Positions 23,107 through 32,749 of a stretch of DNA of 64,000 bases are shown piece by piece. The DNA is from Desemzia incerta (GTDB taxonomy: Bacteria; Bacillota; Bacilli; Lactobacillales; Carnobacteriaceae). A model generated the notes under the pieces. The model had not been told where the DNA came from and made no database searches. It worked only from the letters and a program-made list of their open reading frames with translations. Position 1 is the first letter of the stretch, and the number at the start of each line of letters is the position of its first letter. Position numbers and translations under genes: made by a program. The DNA lies in assembly GCF_900115825.1 (NCBI RefSeq), contig NZ_FOXW01000007.1:62001-126000 (forward strand), given 5' to 3'.

Positions 23107-23607
23107 ATGGTATACATCGATCCAAACTCAATGGAATTAGAAGATCGTGTTGTTACAATCAACCGTGTAACTAAAGTAGTTAAAGGTGGACGTCGTTTAC
23201 GTTTTGCTGCATTAGTTGTTGTCGGAGACAAAAACGGACACGTAGGATTTGGTACTGGTAAAGCTCAAGAAGTACCAGAAGCTATCCGTAAAGCAATTGA
23301 AAGTGCTAAGAAAAATCTTATTGAAGTACCGAGAGCTGGTTCAACAGTACCTCATGAAGTTGTTGGTCGCTACAGCGGTGGAAATGTTTTAATCAAACCT
23401 GCAATTGAAGGTTCTGGAGTTTCTGCTGGTGGTCCAGTTCGTGCCGTAATGGAATTAGCTGGTATTGCTGACGTAACAAGTAAATCATTAGGTTCAAGCA
23501 CTCCAATCAATATGGTACGTGCAACAATCGAAGGATTAACTCAATTAAAACGCGTTGAAGAAGTTGCAAAACTTCGCGGTAAATCTGTAGAAGAAATTAT
23601 CGGATAA
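23107..23607 (+). CDS. rpsE: 30S ribosomal protein S5
   Basis: S5, 166 residues, at the mRNA entry site and important for accuracy; site of spectinomycin-resistance changes. Visible segment: [24 protein letters not shown] 23107 after AAAGGAGG. Confidence 0.97.
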   Translation: MVYIDPNSMELEDRVVTINRVTKVVKGGRRLRFAALVVVGDKNGHVGFGTGKAQEVPEAIRKAIESAKKNLIEVPRAGSTVPHEVVGRYSGGNVLIKPAIEGSGVSAGGPVRAVMELAGIADVTSKSLGSSTPINMVRATIEGLTQLKRVEEVAKLRGKSVEEIIG

Positions 23608-23624
23608 AAGGAGGACAATAAGAA

Positions 23625-23804
23625 ATGGCTAATTTAGAAATTACTTTAAAACGTAGCGTTATCGGACGTCCTCAAAATCAACGTGATACAGTTAAAGCTT
23701 TAGGTCTTAAAAAGACTAACAGCACTGTAGTTAAACCTGCTAATGAAGCAATCAAAGGTATGGTTAACACAATTTCACATTTAGTGGACGTTAAAGAAGT
23801 TTAA
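23625..23804 (+). CDS. rpmD: 50S ribosomal protein L30
   Basis: Small gene of 59 codons, read directly from the sequence: it begins [20 protein letters not shown] and ends [17 protein letters not shown] precedes ATG 23625. L30 is a peripheral 50S protein, and its place between rpsE and rplO is the universal spc order. Confidence 0.95.
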   Translation: MANLEITLKRSVIGRPQNQRDTVKALGLKKTNSTVVKPANEAIKGMVNTISHLVDVKEV

Positions 23805-23851
23805 TTAATGTAAACTTTCGTAAGATTCAAATTGAAGGAGGTGCCCAAATA

Positions 23852-24292
23852 ATGAAACTTCATGAATTACAACCTGCAGAGGGTTCTCGTAAAGTACGCA
23901 ACCGTGTAGGACGCGGAACTTCTTCTGGTAACGGTAAAACTTCAGGTCGTGGTCAAAAAGGACAAAAAGCACGTTCAGGTGGTGGCGTTCGTTTAGGTTT
24001 TGAAGGTGGACAAACACCTTTATTCCGTACATTGCCAAAACGTGGATTCACGAATATCAACCGCAAAGAATACGCTGTTGTTAATCTTGATACACTTAAC
24101 CGCTTTGAAGACGGAACTGAAGTATCACCAGCTTTACTAGTAGAAACAGGAGTCATCAAAGACGAAAAATCAGGAATTAAAGTGCTAGGAAACGGAACAA
24201 TTGAACGTAAATTGACTGTTAAAGCAAATAAATTCTCCCAAGCAGCTAAAGAAGCAATCGAAGCTGCTGGCGGTTCAGTTGAGGTGATTTAA
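23852..24292 (+). CDS. rplO: 50S ribosomal protein L15
   Basis: L15, 146 residues, a late 50S assembly protein. It starts [21 protein letters not shown] and has the glycine-rich RNA-binding segment. RBS GAAGGAGGTG. Its last base overlaps the secY start by one nt. Confidence 0.97.
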   Translation: MKLHELQPAEGSRKVRNRVGRGTSSGNGKTSGRGQKGQKARSGGGVRLGFEGGQTPLFRTLPKRGFTNINRKEYAVVNLDTLNRFEDGTEVSPALLVETGVIKDEKSGIKVLGNGTIERKLTVKANKFSQAAKEAIEAAGGSVEVI

Positions 24293-25584
24293 TGTTAAAG
24301 GTCCTAAAAGATGCATTTAAAGATAAGGACATTAGAGGAAGAATTTTCTTCACTCTAGGAATCTTGATTCTCTTTCGTTTAGGAACCCATATAACGGTTC
24401 CTGGCGTGAATGCAAGTGCGTTGGGAGATTTATCTTCATCGGGACTATTTAGCTTATTGAATACCTTTGGTGGTGGAGCACTTAGCAGCTATTCTATATT
24501 TGCGCTTGGTGTTTCTCCGTATATCACCGCCTCTATCGTTGTCCAATTGCTGCAAATGGATATTATTCCTAAATTTGCAGAGTGGGCTGATCAAGGGGAA
24601 GTTGGACGTCGTAAATTGAATCAAGTGACTCGTTACTTGACGATTTTTTTAGCGTTTGTACAAGCGGTCGGTATATCCTATGGATTCAATGCCTTAACAA
24701 ACTTAGGGTTGGTTAATAATCCAAGTGTGACGACATATCTGTCCATTGCACTTATTCTTACTGCAGGAACAATGATGGTTTTATGGTTAGCTGAGCTCAT
24801 AACTGTTAATGGTTTTGGGAACGGCACTTCAATGATCATCTTCTCAGGTATCATTGCCCGTGTTCCTTCAGACCTTTACAATTTTTACAACACTCAAATT
24901 CGAAATGCGGGTTCTGAAATGACAGAAGCGATCCTATTCTCCATGTTGATTGCTATTGGGTTTATCCTTTTAGTGATTGCAGTGGTTTATATGGAAAACG
25001 CCAGACGCAAAATTTCAGTACAGTACTCTAAACGTGTTTCGTCTAATGACCAAAGCGCCCATATACCATTGAAAGTAAATTCAGCTGGTGTTATTCCAGT
25101 TATTTTTGCGAGTTCCTTTATCATGACTCCTCAAACCATCTTAGGTTTCTTTAGTCAGAGTTCTGGAAATGAGACTTGGTATCAAGTGCTTAATCAAATT
25201 TTCAATTTGGAAGAACCAATAGGAGCTGTGATCTATACGGTCTTGATCGTAGTGTTCACTTACTTCTACGCCTTCATCCAAGTTAATCCGGAGAAAGTTT
25301 CCGAAAACTTGCAAAAACAGGGTGGTTATATCGCAAGTGTACGCCCCGGAAAAGCAACTCAAGATTATTTATCGAAAGTTCTTGTCCGATTAAGTACAAT
25401 AGGTGCACTGTATCTAGGCATTATTGCTTTGGTACCGATTCTTGCATCTAACTTGTGGAATTTACCTTCTTCTGTGGCTCTTGGCGGAACCAGTTTACTA
25501 ATTGTAGTAGGTGTGGCTCTTGAATCAATGAGACAACTAGAAGGACAAACTGCAAAAAGAAGTTATCGTGGCTTTATCCAATAA
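24292..25584 (+). CDS. secY: Protein translocase subunit SecY
   Basis: SecY, 430 residues, the channel of the Sec translocon in the cytoplasmic membrane. About ten hydrophobic segments are visible. Family motifs include GTHITVPGVNA near TM1, the plug region with GGALSSYSIFALGVSPYI, and RGFIQ at the C-terminus. ATG 24292 is shared with the end of rplO (TGATTTAATG arrangement), with GAGGTG as the RBS. Confidence 0.97.
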   Translation: MLKVLKDAFKDKDIRGRIFFTLGILILFRLGTHITVPGVNASALGDLSSSGLFSLLNTFGGGALSSYSIFALGVSPYITASIVVQLLQMDIIPKFAEWADQGEVGRRKLNQVTRYLTIFLAFVQAVGISYGFNALTNLGLVNNPSVTTYLSIALILTAGTMMVLWLAELITVNGFGNGTSMIIFSGIIARVPSDLYNFYNTQIRNAGSEMTEAILFSMLIAIGFILLVIAVVYMENARRKISVQYSKRVSSNDQSAHIPLKVNSAGVIPVIFASSFIMTPQTILGFFSQSSGNETWYQVLNQIFNLEEPIGAVIYTVLIVVFTYFYAFIQVNPEKVSENLQKQGGYIASVRPGKATQDYLSKVLVRLSTIGALYLGIIALVPILASNLWNLPSSVALGGTSLLIVVGVALESMRQLEGQTAKRSYRGFIQ

Positions 25585-25591
25585 GAAGAAC

Positions 25592-25614
25592 GTGTTGAGG
25601 ATTTTCCTCAGCAC
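25592..25614 (+). other. Intercistronic hairpin between secY and adk
   Basis: GTGTTGAGG (25592-25600) pairs with CCTCAGCAC (25606-25614), one T-G pair, 5-nt loop, no T-tract. It resembles the other non-terminator hairpins between translation genes in this window. Confidence 0.5.
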
Positions 25615-25642
25615 TAATTCTTACATTTAAGGAGGAAAAATG

Positions 25643-26296
25643 ATGAATCTCATTTTAATGGGGCTTCCTGGTGCAGGAAAAGGGACGCAAGCAGAACAAA
25701 TTGTAGATGCTTATCAAATACCTCATATTTCAACAGGAGATATGTTCCGGGCTGCAGTTGAAAACCAAACTGAATTAGGACTAAAAGCAAAATCTTTTAT
25801 GGATTCTGGAAACTTAGTACCTGATGAAGTAACCAATGGAATCGTCAACGAACGTTTGGCTGAATCCGACACTGAAAGAGGATTTCTTTTAGATGGTTTC
25901 CCTCGTACATTGAATCAAGCGGAAGCGTTAGAAGAAATCACCAACAACTTAAACAAACCAATCGATGCTGTTTTTTACATTGAAGTGAACAAAGACATTT
26001 TAATGCAAAGACTTACTGGTCGTTTTATGTGCAGCAATTGTGGAGCAACATACCACAAACTGAATAAACCGACACAAGTTGAAGGTACGTGTGATCGTTG
26101 CGGAGGGCATGAGTTCTATCAAAGAGAAGATGACAAACCTGAAACAGTCGAGAATCGTATAAACGTAAACGTTGAATTAACAGAACCTCTTTTGAACTTC
26201 TACAAAGAGCGTGGGGTTTTGTACACCGTAAACGGCGAAGATGATGTGAAAGATGTTTTTGCTGCAATTAAAGCAGTCATTGATCAAAGCAAATAA
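25643..26296 (+). CDS. adk: Adenylate kinase
   Basis: Catalyses ATP + AMP to 2 ADP. At 217 residues it is the long form with a zinc-binding LID. P-loop [14 protein letters not shown] motif in [11 protein letters not shown], and four LID cysteines (CSNCGA and CDRCGG). I place the start at the second of two adjacent ATGs (25643, [10 protein letters not shown]), 7 nt from GGAGG; ATG 25640 is only 4 nt away. It belongs to the spc cluster after secY, the usual position. Confidence 0.95.
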   Translation: MNLILMGLPGAGKGTQAEQIVDAYQIPHISTGDMFRAAVENQTELGLKAKSFMDSGNLVPDEVTNGIVNERLAESDTERGFLLDGFPRTLNQAEALEEITNNLNKPIDAVFYIEVNKDILMQRLTGRFMCSNCGATYHKLNKPTQVEGTCDRCGGHEFYQREDDKPETVENRINVNVELTEPLLNFYKERGVLYTVNGEDDVKDVFAAIKAVIDQSK

Positions 26297-26398
26297 TCTT
26301 TACCATTTATTACAAAATCCATCTTTTCTTTTATTTGTTTTTTAAGCAAATAAACTTCACATTTGTTCAAAAAAGTCAATAAATGATTTTTGAGAAAC

Positions 26399-26427
26399 TT
26401 GTAGAAGAATTTGGGTTATGCTATAAT
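26399..26427 (+). promoter_or_regulatory. Candidate promoter for infA-rpmJ-rpsM-rpsK-rpoA-rplQ
   Basis: TTGTAG (26399-26404), 17-nt spacer, extended -10 TGCTATAAT (26419-26427). A second TATAAT lies at 26466-26471 with no well-spaced -35. The 265-nt AT-rich gap after adk suggests separate transcription of the alpha-operon genes. Confidence 0.6.
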
Positions 26428-26561
26428 ATTAAAGGTATTGACTTTAAAATGCTTTTTTGTTGTGTTATAATCTATAAGTTAAGATGAAAACAAGTGGGGG
26501 CAAGATCGCGCTCACTGTTTATCGCGTGTTAGAAGCGAAAAAACTAAAGGAGGTACTAGGC

Positions 26562-26780
26562 GTGGCGAAAGACGATGTCATAGAAATTGAAGGAACAGTC
26601 GTTGAAACTTTGCCAAATGCAAGTTTTAAAGTTGAACTTGAAAATGGCCATATTGTATTGGCGCATGTTTCCGGTAAGATTCGTATGAATTACATTCGTA
26701 TATTACCAGGGGATAAAGTTACAGTTGAGTTATCTCCATATGATTTATCACGTGGACGTATAACTTACCGCTTTAAATAA
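26562..26780 (+). CDS. infA: Translation initiation factor IF-1
   Basis: IF-1, 72 residues, OB-fold factor that binds the A site during initiation. It starts [23 protein letters not shown] 26562 is chosen because AAAGGAGG lies just upstream. An in-frame ATG at 26484 would add 26 residues not found in the family. Confidence 0.95.
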   Translation: MAKDDVIEIEGTVVETLPNASFKVELENGHIVLAHVSGKIRMNYIRILPGDKVTVELSPYDLSRGRITYRFK

Positions 26781-26814
26781 TTGCACTCCGTCACTAAAAT
26801 AGGAGGGTTAGTTC

Positions 26815-26928
26815 ATGAAAGTAAGACCATCAGTTAAAAAAATGTGTGATAAATGTAAAGTTATCCGCCGTAATGGTCGGGTAATGGTCATTTGTGAAAA
26901 TCCAAAACATAAACAACGTCAAGGATAA
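26815..26928 (+). CDS. rpmJ: 50S ribosomal protein L36, zinc-binding
   Basis: L36, 37 residues, read directly: [19 protein letters not shown] onward, ending KHKQRQG. Zinc ligands C11, C14, C27 and H32 are present. RBS TAGGAGGG. Its place between infA and rpsM is standard. Confidence 0.96.
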   Translation: MKVRPSVKKMCDKCKVIRRNGRVMVICENPKHKQRQG

Positions 26929-26955
26929 TATAAAATATTAGGAGGTGTAATTGTA

Positions 26956-27321
26956 ATGGCTCGTATTGCAGGTGTAGATATTCCACGTGACAAACGTGTA
27001 GTAATTTCTCTAACTTATATATATGGAATCGGTAAAAAAACAGCTAGCGATGTTTTAGCAGCAGCTGGTGTATCAGAAGATGTTCGCGTACGCGATCTAA
27101 CCAACGATCAATTAGACGCTATCCGTGTGGAAGTGGACAAATTGAAATTAGAAGGAGATCTTCGTCGTGAAGTAAGCCAAAATATCAAACGTTTGATTGA
27201 TATTGGTTCATACCGAGGCATGCGTCACCGTCGTGGATTACCAGTTCGTGGACAAAACACGAAAAATAATGCACGTACTCGTAAAGGCCCAGCTAAGGCA
27301 ATTGCAGGTAAGAAAAAATAA
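26956..27321 (+). CDS. rpsM: 30S ribosomal protein S13
   Basis: S13, 121 residues, contacts the P-site tRNA and bridges to the 50S subunit. It starts [21 protein letters not shown] and ends with the usual basic tail. RBS TTAGGAGGTG. Confidence 0.97.
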   Translation: MARIAGVDIPRDKRVVISLTYIYGIGKKTASDVLAAAGVSEDVRVRDLTNDQLDAIRVEVDKLKLEGDLRREVSQNIKRLIDIGSYRGMRHRRGLPVRGQNTKNNARTRKGPAKAIAGKKK

Positions 27322-27346
27322 TTAAGAAGTAAGGAGGTAAACCTTA

Positions 27347-27733
27347 ATGGCAAGAAAAGTTCAACGCAAACGTCGTGCGAAAAAGAATATTGAGAGCGGA
27401 GTAGCTCATATCCGTTCAACATTCAATAATACTATTGTAATGATTACTGATACTCATGGAAACGCAATTTCATGGTCATCAGCAGGATCACTAGGTTTCC
27501 GCGGATCAAAAAAATCAACTCCATTTGCAGCTCAATTAGCAGCTGAAGCAGCAGCTAAAGTAAGTATGGAAAATGGAATGAAAACAGTCGAAGTTGCAGT
27601 TAAAGGTCCTGGTTCAGGTCGTGAAGCAGCAATTCGTTCGTTGCAAGCAACAGGTTTAGAAGTTACAGCTATTCGTGACGTAACTCCAATTCCTCATAAT
27701 GGATGCCGCCCTCCAAAACGCCGTCGTGTTTAA
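27347..27733 (+). CDS. rpsK: 30S ribosomal protein S11
   Basis: S11, 128 residues, on the 30S platform near the Shine-Dalgarno helix. It ends with the invariant [25 protein letters not shown]. Confidence 0.97.
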   Translation: MARKVQRKRRAKKNIESGVAHIRSTFNNTIVMITDTHGNAISWSSAGSLGFRGSKKSTPFAAQLAAEAAAKVSMENGMKTVEVAVKGPGSGREAAIRSLQATGLEVTAIRDVTPIPHNGCRPPKRRRV

Positions 27734-27809
27734 TTGAGAGCTGCTTCATTTTTTGTAGGTTTGCACTCGATAACATGAACTTAACGTTTTGAAAGGGGTA
27801 AATAGCAGA

Positions 27810-28754
27810 ATGATCGAAATTGAAAAGCCAAGAATTGAAACGATTGAGATCAGCGATGATGCCAAGTTTGGTAAATTCGTTGTAGAACCACTTGAACGCG
27901 GGTATGGAACTACGTTAGGAAATTCCTTGCGTCGTATATTATTGTCTTCTCTTCCGGGAGCAGCTGTAACAAATATTCAAATTGACAGTGTTTTACATGA
28001 ATTTTCTACTATTGATGGTGTTGTTGAGGATGTTACAGCAATCATCTTAAATATTAAAAAATTGGCACTCAAATTATACTCTGAAGAGGACAAGACGATT
28101 GAAATCGATGTGAAAGGCCCTGCAGTGGTAACAGCAGCAGACATCATTTTCGATAGTGATGTTGAAATCTTAAACCCTGACTTGTATATCTGTACTGTAT
28201 CTGAAGGCGGACATTTCCATGTTCGTATGACAGCTAAAAAAGGTAGAGGTTATGCAAGAGCTGAACACAATAAAAAAGACGATATGCCAATTGGTGTATT
28301 GCCAGTCGATTCAATTTACACCCCAGTTAGTCGTGTGAACTACCAAGTCGAAAATACTCGTGTTGGTCAAAAGGATACTTTTGATAAACTGACACTTGAT
28401 GTATGGACAGACGGTTCAATTAGCCCTGAAGAAGCAGTTAGTTTAGCTGCACGTATTCTTACAGAGCATTTGAATATCTTCGTAAATCTAACGGATGAAA
28501 CACGTAAAGTGGAAATCATGGTGGAAAAAGAAGAGACTCAAAAAGAGAAAAAACTTGAAATGACAATAGAAGAACTTGATTTGTCTGTACGTTCATACAA
28601 CTGTTTGAAACGTGCTGGAATTAATACCGTACAGGAATTAACTGACAAATCAGAAGCTGAAATGATTAAGGTACGTAATCTTGGACGTAAATCACTTGAA
28701 GAAGTTAAATTCAAATTGAATGAACTAGATTTAAGCTTACGCCACGATGACTAG
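27810..28754 (+). CDS. rpoA: RNA polymerase alpha subunit
   Basis: RpoA, 314 residues. The N-terminal dimerisation domain has [25 protein letters not shown]. The C-terminal domain has two HhH-type segments ([16 protein letters not shown] and [11 protein letters not shown]), which bind UP-elements and activators. Start ATG 27810 ([10 protein letters not shown]). An upstream in-frame TTG at 27789 overlaps the RBS GAAAGGGG and is not used. Confidence 0.97.
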   Translation: MIEIEKPRIETIEISDDAKFGKFVVEPLERGYGTTLGNSLRRILLSSLPGAAVTNIQIDSVLHEFSTIDGVVEDVTAIILNIKKLALKLYSEEDKTIEIDVKGPAVVTAADIIFDSDVEILNPDLYICTVSEGGHFHVRMTAKKGRGYARAEHNKKDDMPIGVLPVDSIYTPVSRVNYQVENTRVGQKDTFDKLTLDVWTDGSISPEEAVSLAARILTEHLNIFVNLTDETRKVEIMVEKEETQKEKKLEMTIEELDLSVRSYNCLKRAGINTVQELTDKSEAEMIKVRNLGRKSLEEVKFKLNELDLSLRHDD

Positions 28755-28784
28755 TCGTACTGTATCAAGGGAGGATAATATACA

Positions 28785-29165
28785 ATGGGTTACCGTAAAT
28801 TAGGACGTACAAGCTCTCAACGTAAAGCTATGTTACGTGACTTAACTTCTGACTTAATCATCAACGAACGTATTGTAACTACTGAAGCTCGCGCTAAAGA
28901 AGTTCGCAAAACGACTGAGAAAATGATTACTTTAGGAAAACGCGGAGATTTGCATGCTCGTCGTCAAGCAGCTGCTTTCGTTCGTAACGAAGTTGCTTCT
29001 GTTAAAGAAGAAGAAGATGCAATCGTCGTACAATCAGCTTTACAAAAATTATTCGGGGACATTGCACCACGTTATACTGAACGTCAAGGTGGATACACTC
29101 GTATTTTGAAAACTGAAAACCGTCGCGGTGATGGTGCTCCAATGGTTGTTATTGAATTAGTTTAA
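28785..29165 (+). CDS. rplQ: 50S ribosomal protein L17
   Basis: L17, 126 residues, near the tunnel exit. It starts [31 protein letters not shown]. Last gene of the alpha operon. Confidence 0.97.
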   Translation: MGYRKLGRTSSQRKAMLRDLTSDLIINERIVTTEARAKEVRKTTEKMITLGKRGDLHARRQAAAFVRNEVASVKEEEDAIVVQSALQKLFGDIAPRYTERQGGYTRILKTENRRGDGAPMVVIELV

Positions 29166-29649
29166 TTCAACTATTGAGTACTTCAGATTTAGCCATTTGT
29201 CAAAAACGTTCGCGTTTAGACAGATGGTTAAATAATATGGTAATAAATGACGTTCACTTTTTAGATGTATGAAACGGAGTGTTATGATGATGAAAGATCC
29301 GTCTTTCTAGTCTAGCTCTAAACTTCTCTTAGAGAATCAGTTCTCTAAGAGAGGTACATTCATCAATAAAAGTGATTTTTTTTATTTTAAAGCAGCTGGA
29401 AAATAAGTTTATCTTTATTTTTCAGTTACTTTAAACTAAAAAGACTAAATGAACGAATTTCTCAGATACTCTATAAAATGAACAGGTCTGTATAGTATAA
29501 TGTAACGTAGAATAACGTAATGGGCTATGAGAGATGACAGACTGCGGTTAAGCTGGGATAACAGCCGACTAGTCTGGATAGAACCATCTTTACTACAAAT
29601 GAGTATGAGAACTGATTTGCAGCCTAAAAGAATACGCGGGGAGTTAGCT
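29166..29649 (+). promoter_or_regulatory. Gap after rplQ with two strong hairpins and a structured ecfA1 leader
   Basis: No gene is supported here. A long hairpin pairs 29189-29201 with 29219-29231 (13 bp with G-T pairs) and is capped by AAACG-TTCG-CGTTT. A second is CTCTTAGAGAA (29326-29336) / TTCTCTAAGAG (29341-29351) with a 4-nt loop, extendable by two pairs. Neither is followed at once by a T-run. A TATAAT at 29496-29501 could start the ecfA1 transcript. Its leader contains nested repeats AGACT/AGTCT and GCTG/CAGC around 29540-29576, a possible RNA element with no class I recognise. Confidence 0.5.
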
Positions 29650-30489
29650 ATGAATAAAATCATTACATTAAATAATCTAGTATATACTTACAATGAAACG
29701 GATCAAAGACCTGCTCTGAATGGGGTTTCTTTAGAGATCGAAGAAGGCGAATGGATAGCGATCATTGGACCTAACGGCTCAGGGAAGTCGACGTTGGCAA
29801 AAACGATCAACGGACTGATTGCTCCTGACAGCGGAGAAGTCTTTATTGATCAATTGCCGCTGACAGAAGAAAATATCTGGAGCATCCGTGAAAAAGTAGG
29901 GATGGTCTTCCAAAACCCTGACAACCAATTCGTCGGATCTACGGTTCAAGACGATGTCGCTTTTGGGTTGGAAAATCAAGCGGTCCCAAGAGACGAAATG
30001 GTTCAGCGAGTAGAATCTGCATTAGCGCAAGTTAAGATGCTGGATTTCAAAGAGAGAGAACCGGCGCGTCTTTCTGGCGGACAAAAACAACGTGTGGCTA
30101 TTGCCGGAGTTGTTGCGATCGCCCCTAAGATCATCATCTTGGATGAAGCAACAAGCATGCTGGATCCGCAGGGACGTCAAGAAGTTATTGAGACTGTCCA
30201 ACGCATTAAAGAGAAAGAAAACCTGACTGTTATTTCGATCACTCATGATATCGACGAAGCTGCAAATGCGAATCGAATCCTAGTGATGCAAGCTGGCAAA
30301 CTAGTGAAAGAAGGAACTCCGCAAGAGATCTTTTCTAATGGCGACCAGCTGATCGATATGGGATTGGACCTTCCTTTTCCTGAAAAGCTGAAAGTGGCTT
30401 TAGAAGAAAGAGGCATTACAGTTCCCGAAACTTATTTAACTGAAGAAGGGATGGTGGAATGGTTATGGACATTACTTTCGAAAAAGTAG
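29650..30489 (+). CDS. ecfA1: ECF transporter ATPase A1
   Basis: One of the two ATPases of the energy-coupling-factor module that powers uptake of vitamins and trace metals through interchangeable S-components. It has 279 residues. Walker A GPNGSGKST (residues 40-48), Q-loop FQNPDNQF, signature LSGGQKQR, Walker B IILDEATSMLD. ATG 29650 is chosen after GGGGAG; a longer frame from 29527 lacks homology upstream. It overlaps ecfA2, and the rplQ - ecfA1 - ecfA2 - ecfT - truA order is the common Bacillota arrangement. Confidence 0.95.
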   Translation: MNKIITLNNLVYTYNETDQRPALNGVSLEIEEGEWIAIIGPNGSGKSTLAKTINGLIAPDSGEVFIDQLPLTEENIWSIREKVGMVFQNPDNQFVGSTVQDDVAFGLENQAVPRDEMVQRVESALAQVKMLDFKEREPARLSGGQKQRVAIAGVVAIAPKIIILDEATSMLDPQGRQEVIETVQRIKEKENLTVISITHDIDEAANANRILVMQAGKLVKEGTPQEIFSNGDQLIDMGLDLPFPEKLKVALEERGITVPETYLTEEGMVEWLWTLLSKK

Positions 30490-31367
30490 GGTACACATAC
30501 CAAAAAGGCTCACCATTCGAAAGCCGTGCTTTATATGATATCGACTTTGATATCAAACAAGGCAGCTACACAGCACTCGTTGGGCATACAGGAAGCGGAA
30601 AGTCGACGATTCTTCGTCACTTGAACGCCTTGAATAAACCCACTGAAGGCAAAGTGATCATCGGCGATCGGGAAATCATTTCAACCACAAACAATAAAAA
30701 CTTAAAAGGCATCCGTAAAAAAGTCGGGATCGTGTTCCAGTTCCCTGAAGCTCAATTGTTCGAAGAAACGATCGCAAAAGATATTGCGTTTGGTCCGAAG
30801 AACTTTGGTGCAACAGAAGAAGAAGGCATTGAGATCGCGAAGCGTATGCTGCCGTTAGTCGGGCTAGACGAAACGTATATGGAACGTTCTCCATTTGATC
30901 TGTCAGGCGGACAAATGCGCCGTGTGGCAATCGCAGGTGTGTTGGCGATGGAACCGGAAGTATTGGTCCTAGACGAACCAACAGCCGGCTTAGATCCTAA
31001 AGGACGTACCGAGATGATGGAGATGTTCTACAGCTTGTATAAAGAGCAAGGCATCACGATCGTACTCGTAACGCATCAAATGGAAGACGTAGCGAATTAC
31101 GCCAACCATATGATCATCCTTGAAAATGGGACTGTCGTTAAAGAAGGTGCTCCGCGTGAGATCTTTAAAGACGAAGCTTGGTTGGAAAGCAAACAATTGG
31201 ATGTTCCGGCAACAGTATCTTTTGCCAGCCGTTTAGAAGAACGTATCGGTCTTCAATTAGGCGAGATCCCATTGACGACAGAAGAATTGGCAGACAAATT
31301 GGTTGCTGAACTGAATCGGAAAACTGCTGCTGGTTTGAACCCTTTTGAAGGCGGTGATGCCAAATGA
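30465..31367 (+). CDS. ecfA2: ECF transporter ATPase A2
   Basis: Second ECF ATPase, 300 residues, pairing with EcfA1 to drive EcfT. Walker A GHTGSGKST (residues 40-48), Q-loop FQFPEAQLF (the aromatic-rich form typical of EcfA2), signature LSGGQMRR, Walker B VLVLDEPTAGLD. I take ATG 30465 (MDITFEKV); ATG 30459 in the same frame is possible. The start lies inside the end of ecfA1, and the stop overlaps the ecfT start. Confidence 0.94.
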   Translation: MDITFEKVGYTYQKGSPFESRALYDIDFDIKQGSYTALVGHTGSGKSTILRHLNALNKPTEGKVIIGDREIISTTNNKNLKGIRKKVGIVFQFPEAQLFEETIAKDIAFGPKNFGATEEEGIEIAKRMLPLVGLDETYMERSPFDLSGGQMRRVAIAGVLAMEPEVLVLDEPTAGLDPKGRTEMMEMFYSLYKEQGITIVLVTHQMEDVANYANHMIILENGTVVKEGAPREIFKDEAWLESKQLDVPATVSFASRLEERIGLQLGEIPLTTEELADKLVAELNRKTAAGLNPFEGGDAK

Positions 31368-32161
31368 TGGAGAAATTGATCTTTGGGCGTTACATTCCAG
31401 GTAATTCTTGGATTCACCGCTTAGACCCGAGAGCGAAATTATTGAGTACGATTTTCTTTATTTTTGTTATCTTCTTAGCAAATAACTGGCAAACGTATCT
31501 GACCTTATTCATTTTTGTCTTAACTGCTGTACTGTTATCAGAAATCAAAATGAGTTTCTTTATCAACGGGATAAAACCGATGATCTGGCTGATCCTATTT
31601 ACCGTTATTCTCCAAGTGCTGTTTACTGGGGGAGGAGAAGTTTACTTCCAGTGGGGCATTTTGATGATAACCTCTCAAGGATTGATGAACGGGGTATTCA
31701 TTTTCTGCCGTTTTGTGTTGATCATCTTCATGTCGACACTCTTGACGCTGACGACAATGCCTTTATCGCTGACAGATGCATTAGAGTACCTTATGCGTCC
31801 TTTGACAGCTTTGAAGGTTCCTGTTTACGAAATCGCATTGATGCTCTCTATTGCGCTTCGATTCGTTCCTACATTGATGGACGAGACAGAGAAGATCATG
31901 AATGCGCAGCGAGCACGTGGGGTAGATTTCGGAGAAGGAAATGTCTTCCAGCAAATGAAAGCTATCGTACCATTGTTGATCCCATTATTTGTGAGTTCAT
32001 TCAACCGTGCTGAAGAATTAGCGACCGCTATGGAAGCACGAGGCTACAGCGGCGGAGAAGGACGTACCAAGTTCCGTAAACTGGACTGGAGCGCTTCTGA
32101 CACGCTTGTAATGGCCGTATTCGTATTGATGACTGGTGCACTGGTCTTATTAAGAACTTAA
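31364..32161 (+). CDS. ecfT: ECF transporter transmembrane protein EcfT
   Basis: Membrane scaffold of the ECF module, 265 residues, with about six hydrophobic segments. The two Ala-Arg-Gly coupling motifs that contact the ATPases are visible in QRARGVDF and MEARGYSGG. ATG 31364 overlaps the ecfA2 stop by 4 nt (ATGA). S-components must be encoded elsewhere. Confidence 0.95.
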   Translation: MMEKLIFGRYIPGNSWIHRLDPRAKLLSTIFFIFVIFLANNWQTYLTLFIFVLTAVLLSEIKMSFFINGIKPMIWLILFTVILQVLFTGGGEVYFQWGILMITSQGLMNGVFIFCRFVLIIFMSTLLTLTTMPLSLTDALEYLMRPLTALKVPVYEIALMLSIALRFVPTLMDETEKIMNAQRARGVDFGEGNVFQQMKAIVPLLIPLFVSSFNRAEELATAMEARGYSGGEGRTKFRKLDWSASDTLVMAVFVLMTGALVLLRT

Positions 32162-32178
32162 ATCGTTTGAATTTAAAG

Positions 32179-32229
32179 ATGCCTCACCACAGTCACTTCC
32201 AACGAAGCGTTGTGTGAGGCATTTTTTTT
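32179..32229 (+). terminator. Terminator of the ecfA1A2T unit
   Basis: ATGCCTCAC (32179-32187) pairs with GTGAGGCAT (32214-32222), followed by eight Ts. The 26-nt loop can form further pairs. Confidence 0.85.
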
Positions 32230-32539
32230 GGATATATTGGTAAAGTAATTTTTCCGGTAGTGTTGTCAAAGAAATCCCCTTCGGTCTATGGGTGACTAAG
32301 TGAGAGCCATGGGACCGCCTTGAGCCAAAGAGCGTCTCAAGACTTGCAAGCTTCAAACTTATTGTAACGGCTGAAGCCGCACACTAAGTAATTCTCATTG
32401 CATCCTTCTTCATGGCTACAAGCCACCCATATTCCTCCTGAAATTTCTAGGAGTGGATTAAAAAAAAAAACTTAGATTTTGCTTACAAACATCAAATGTC
32501 GTATAAACTTATAAATGTAGGTAAAAGAAGCAACCAGCA
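32230..32539 (+). other. Non-coding gap after the ecfT terminator
   Basis: No gene seen. The stretch contains several short inverted repeats (for example CTCCT/AGGAG around 32436-32455, and TGGCT/AGCCA near 32413) and an 11-A run near 32460. It looks like decayed or non-coding DNA. Confidence 0.4.
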
Positions 32540-32691
32540 GTTTTACGTTCCCTAATCAGCAATAAATCGTAGAAAAAGTAACGCAAGAGGGGATTGCGTT
32601 CCCTAATGAGAGTAAAAAGAATAAAAATGACACGCAAGTAAAATTTGCGTGCCGTTATGGGCTGAAATAGAGGAAAAAAGGAACGTAAAAC
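32540..32691 (+). repeat. 51-nt-period tandem repeat with hairpins, flanked by 12-bp inverted repeats
   Basis: Three imperfect units follow one another with an exact 51-nt period: CGTTCC at 32546, CGTTCC at 32597 and CGTGCC at 32648. Each is followed by a CCTAATNAG- or CGTTATGGG-like stretch and an A-rich spacer. Units two and three are preceded by equal-sized hairpins: AACGCAA/TTGCGTT (32580-32600) and CACGCAA/TTGCGTG (32631-32651), each with a 7-nt loop. The array is bounded by GTTTTACGTTCC (32540-32551) and its perfect complement GGAACGTAAAAC (32680-32691). Confidence 0.7.
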
Positions 32692-32749
32692 GAAGTCAAT
32701 CCCTTTATAAAGTATAAAAGTAATCAATTTTCAAGTTAGGAGACAGCAA

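Noticed and set aside
26438-26471. Promoter TTGACT ... TATAAT before infA
   Set aside because: The spacer is 22 nt, too long for sigma-A. The extended -10 at 26419-26427 is the better candidate.
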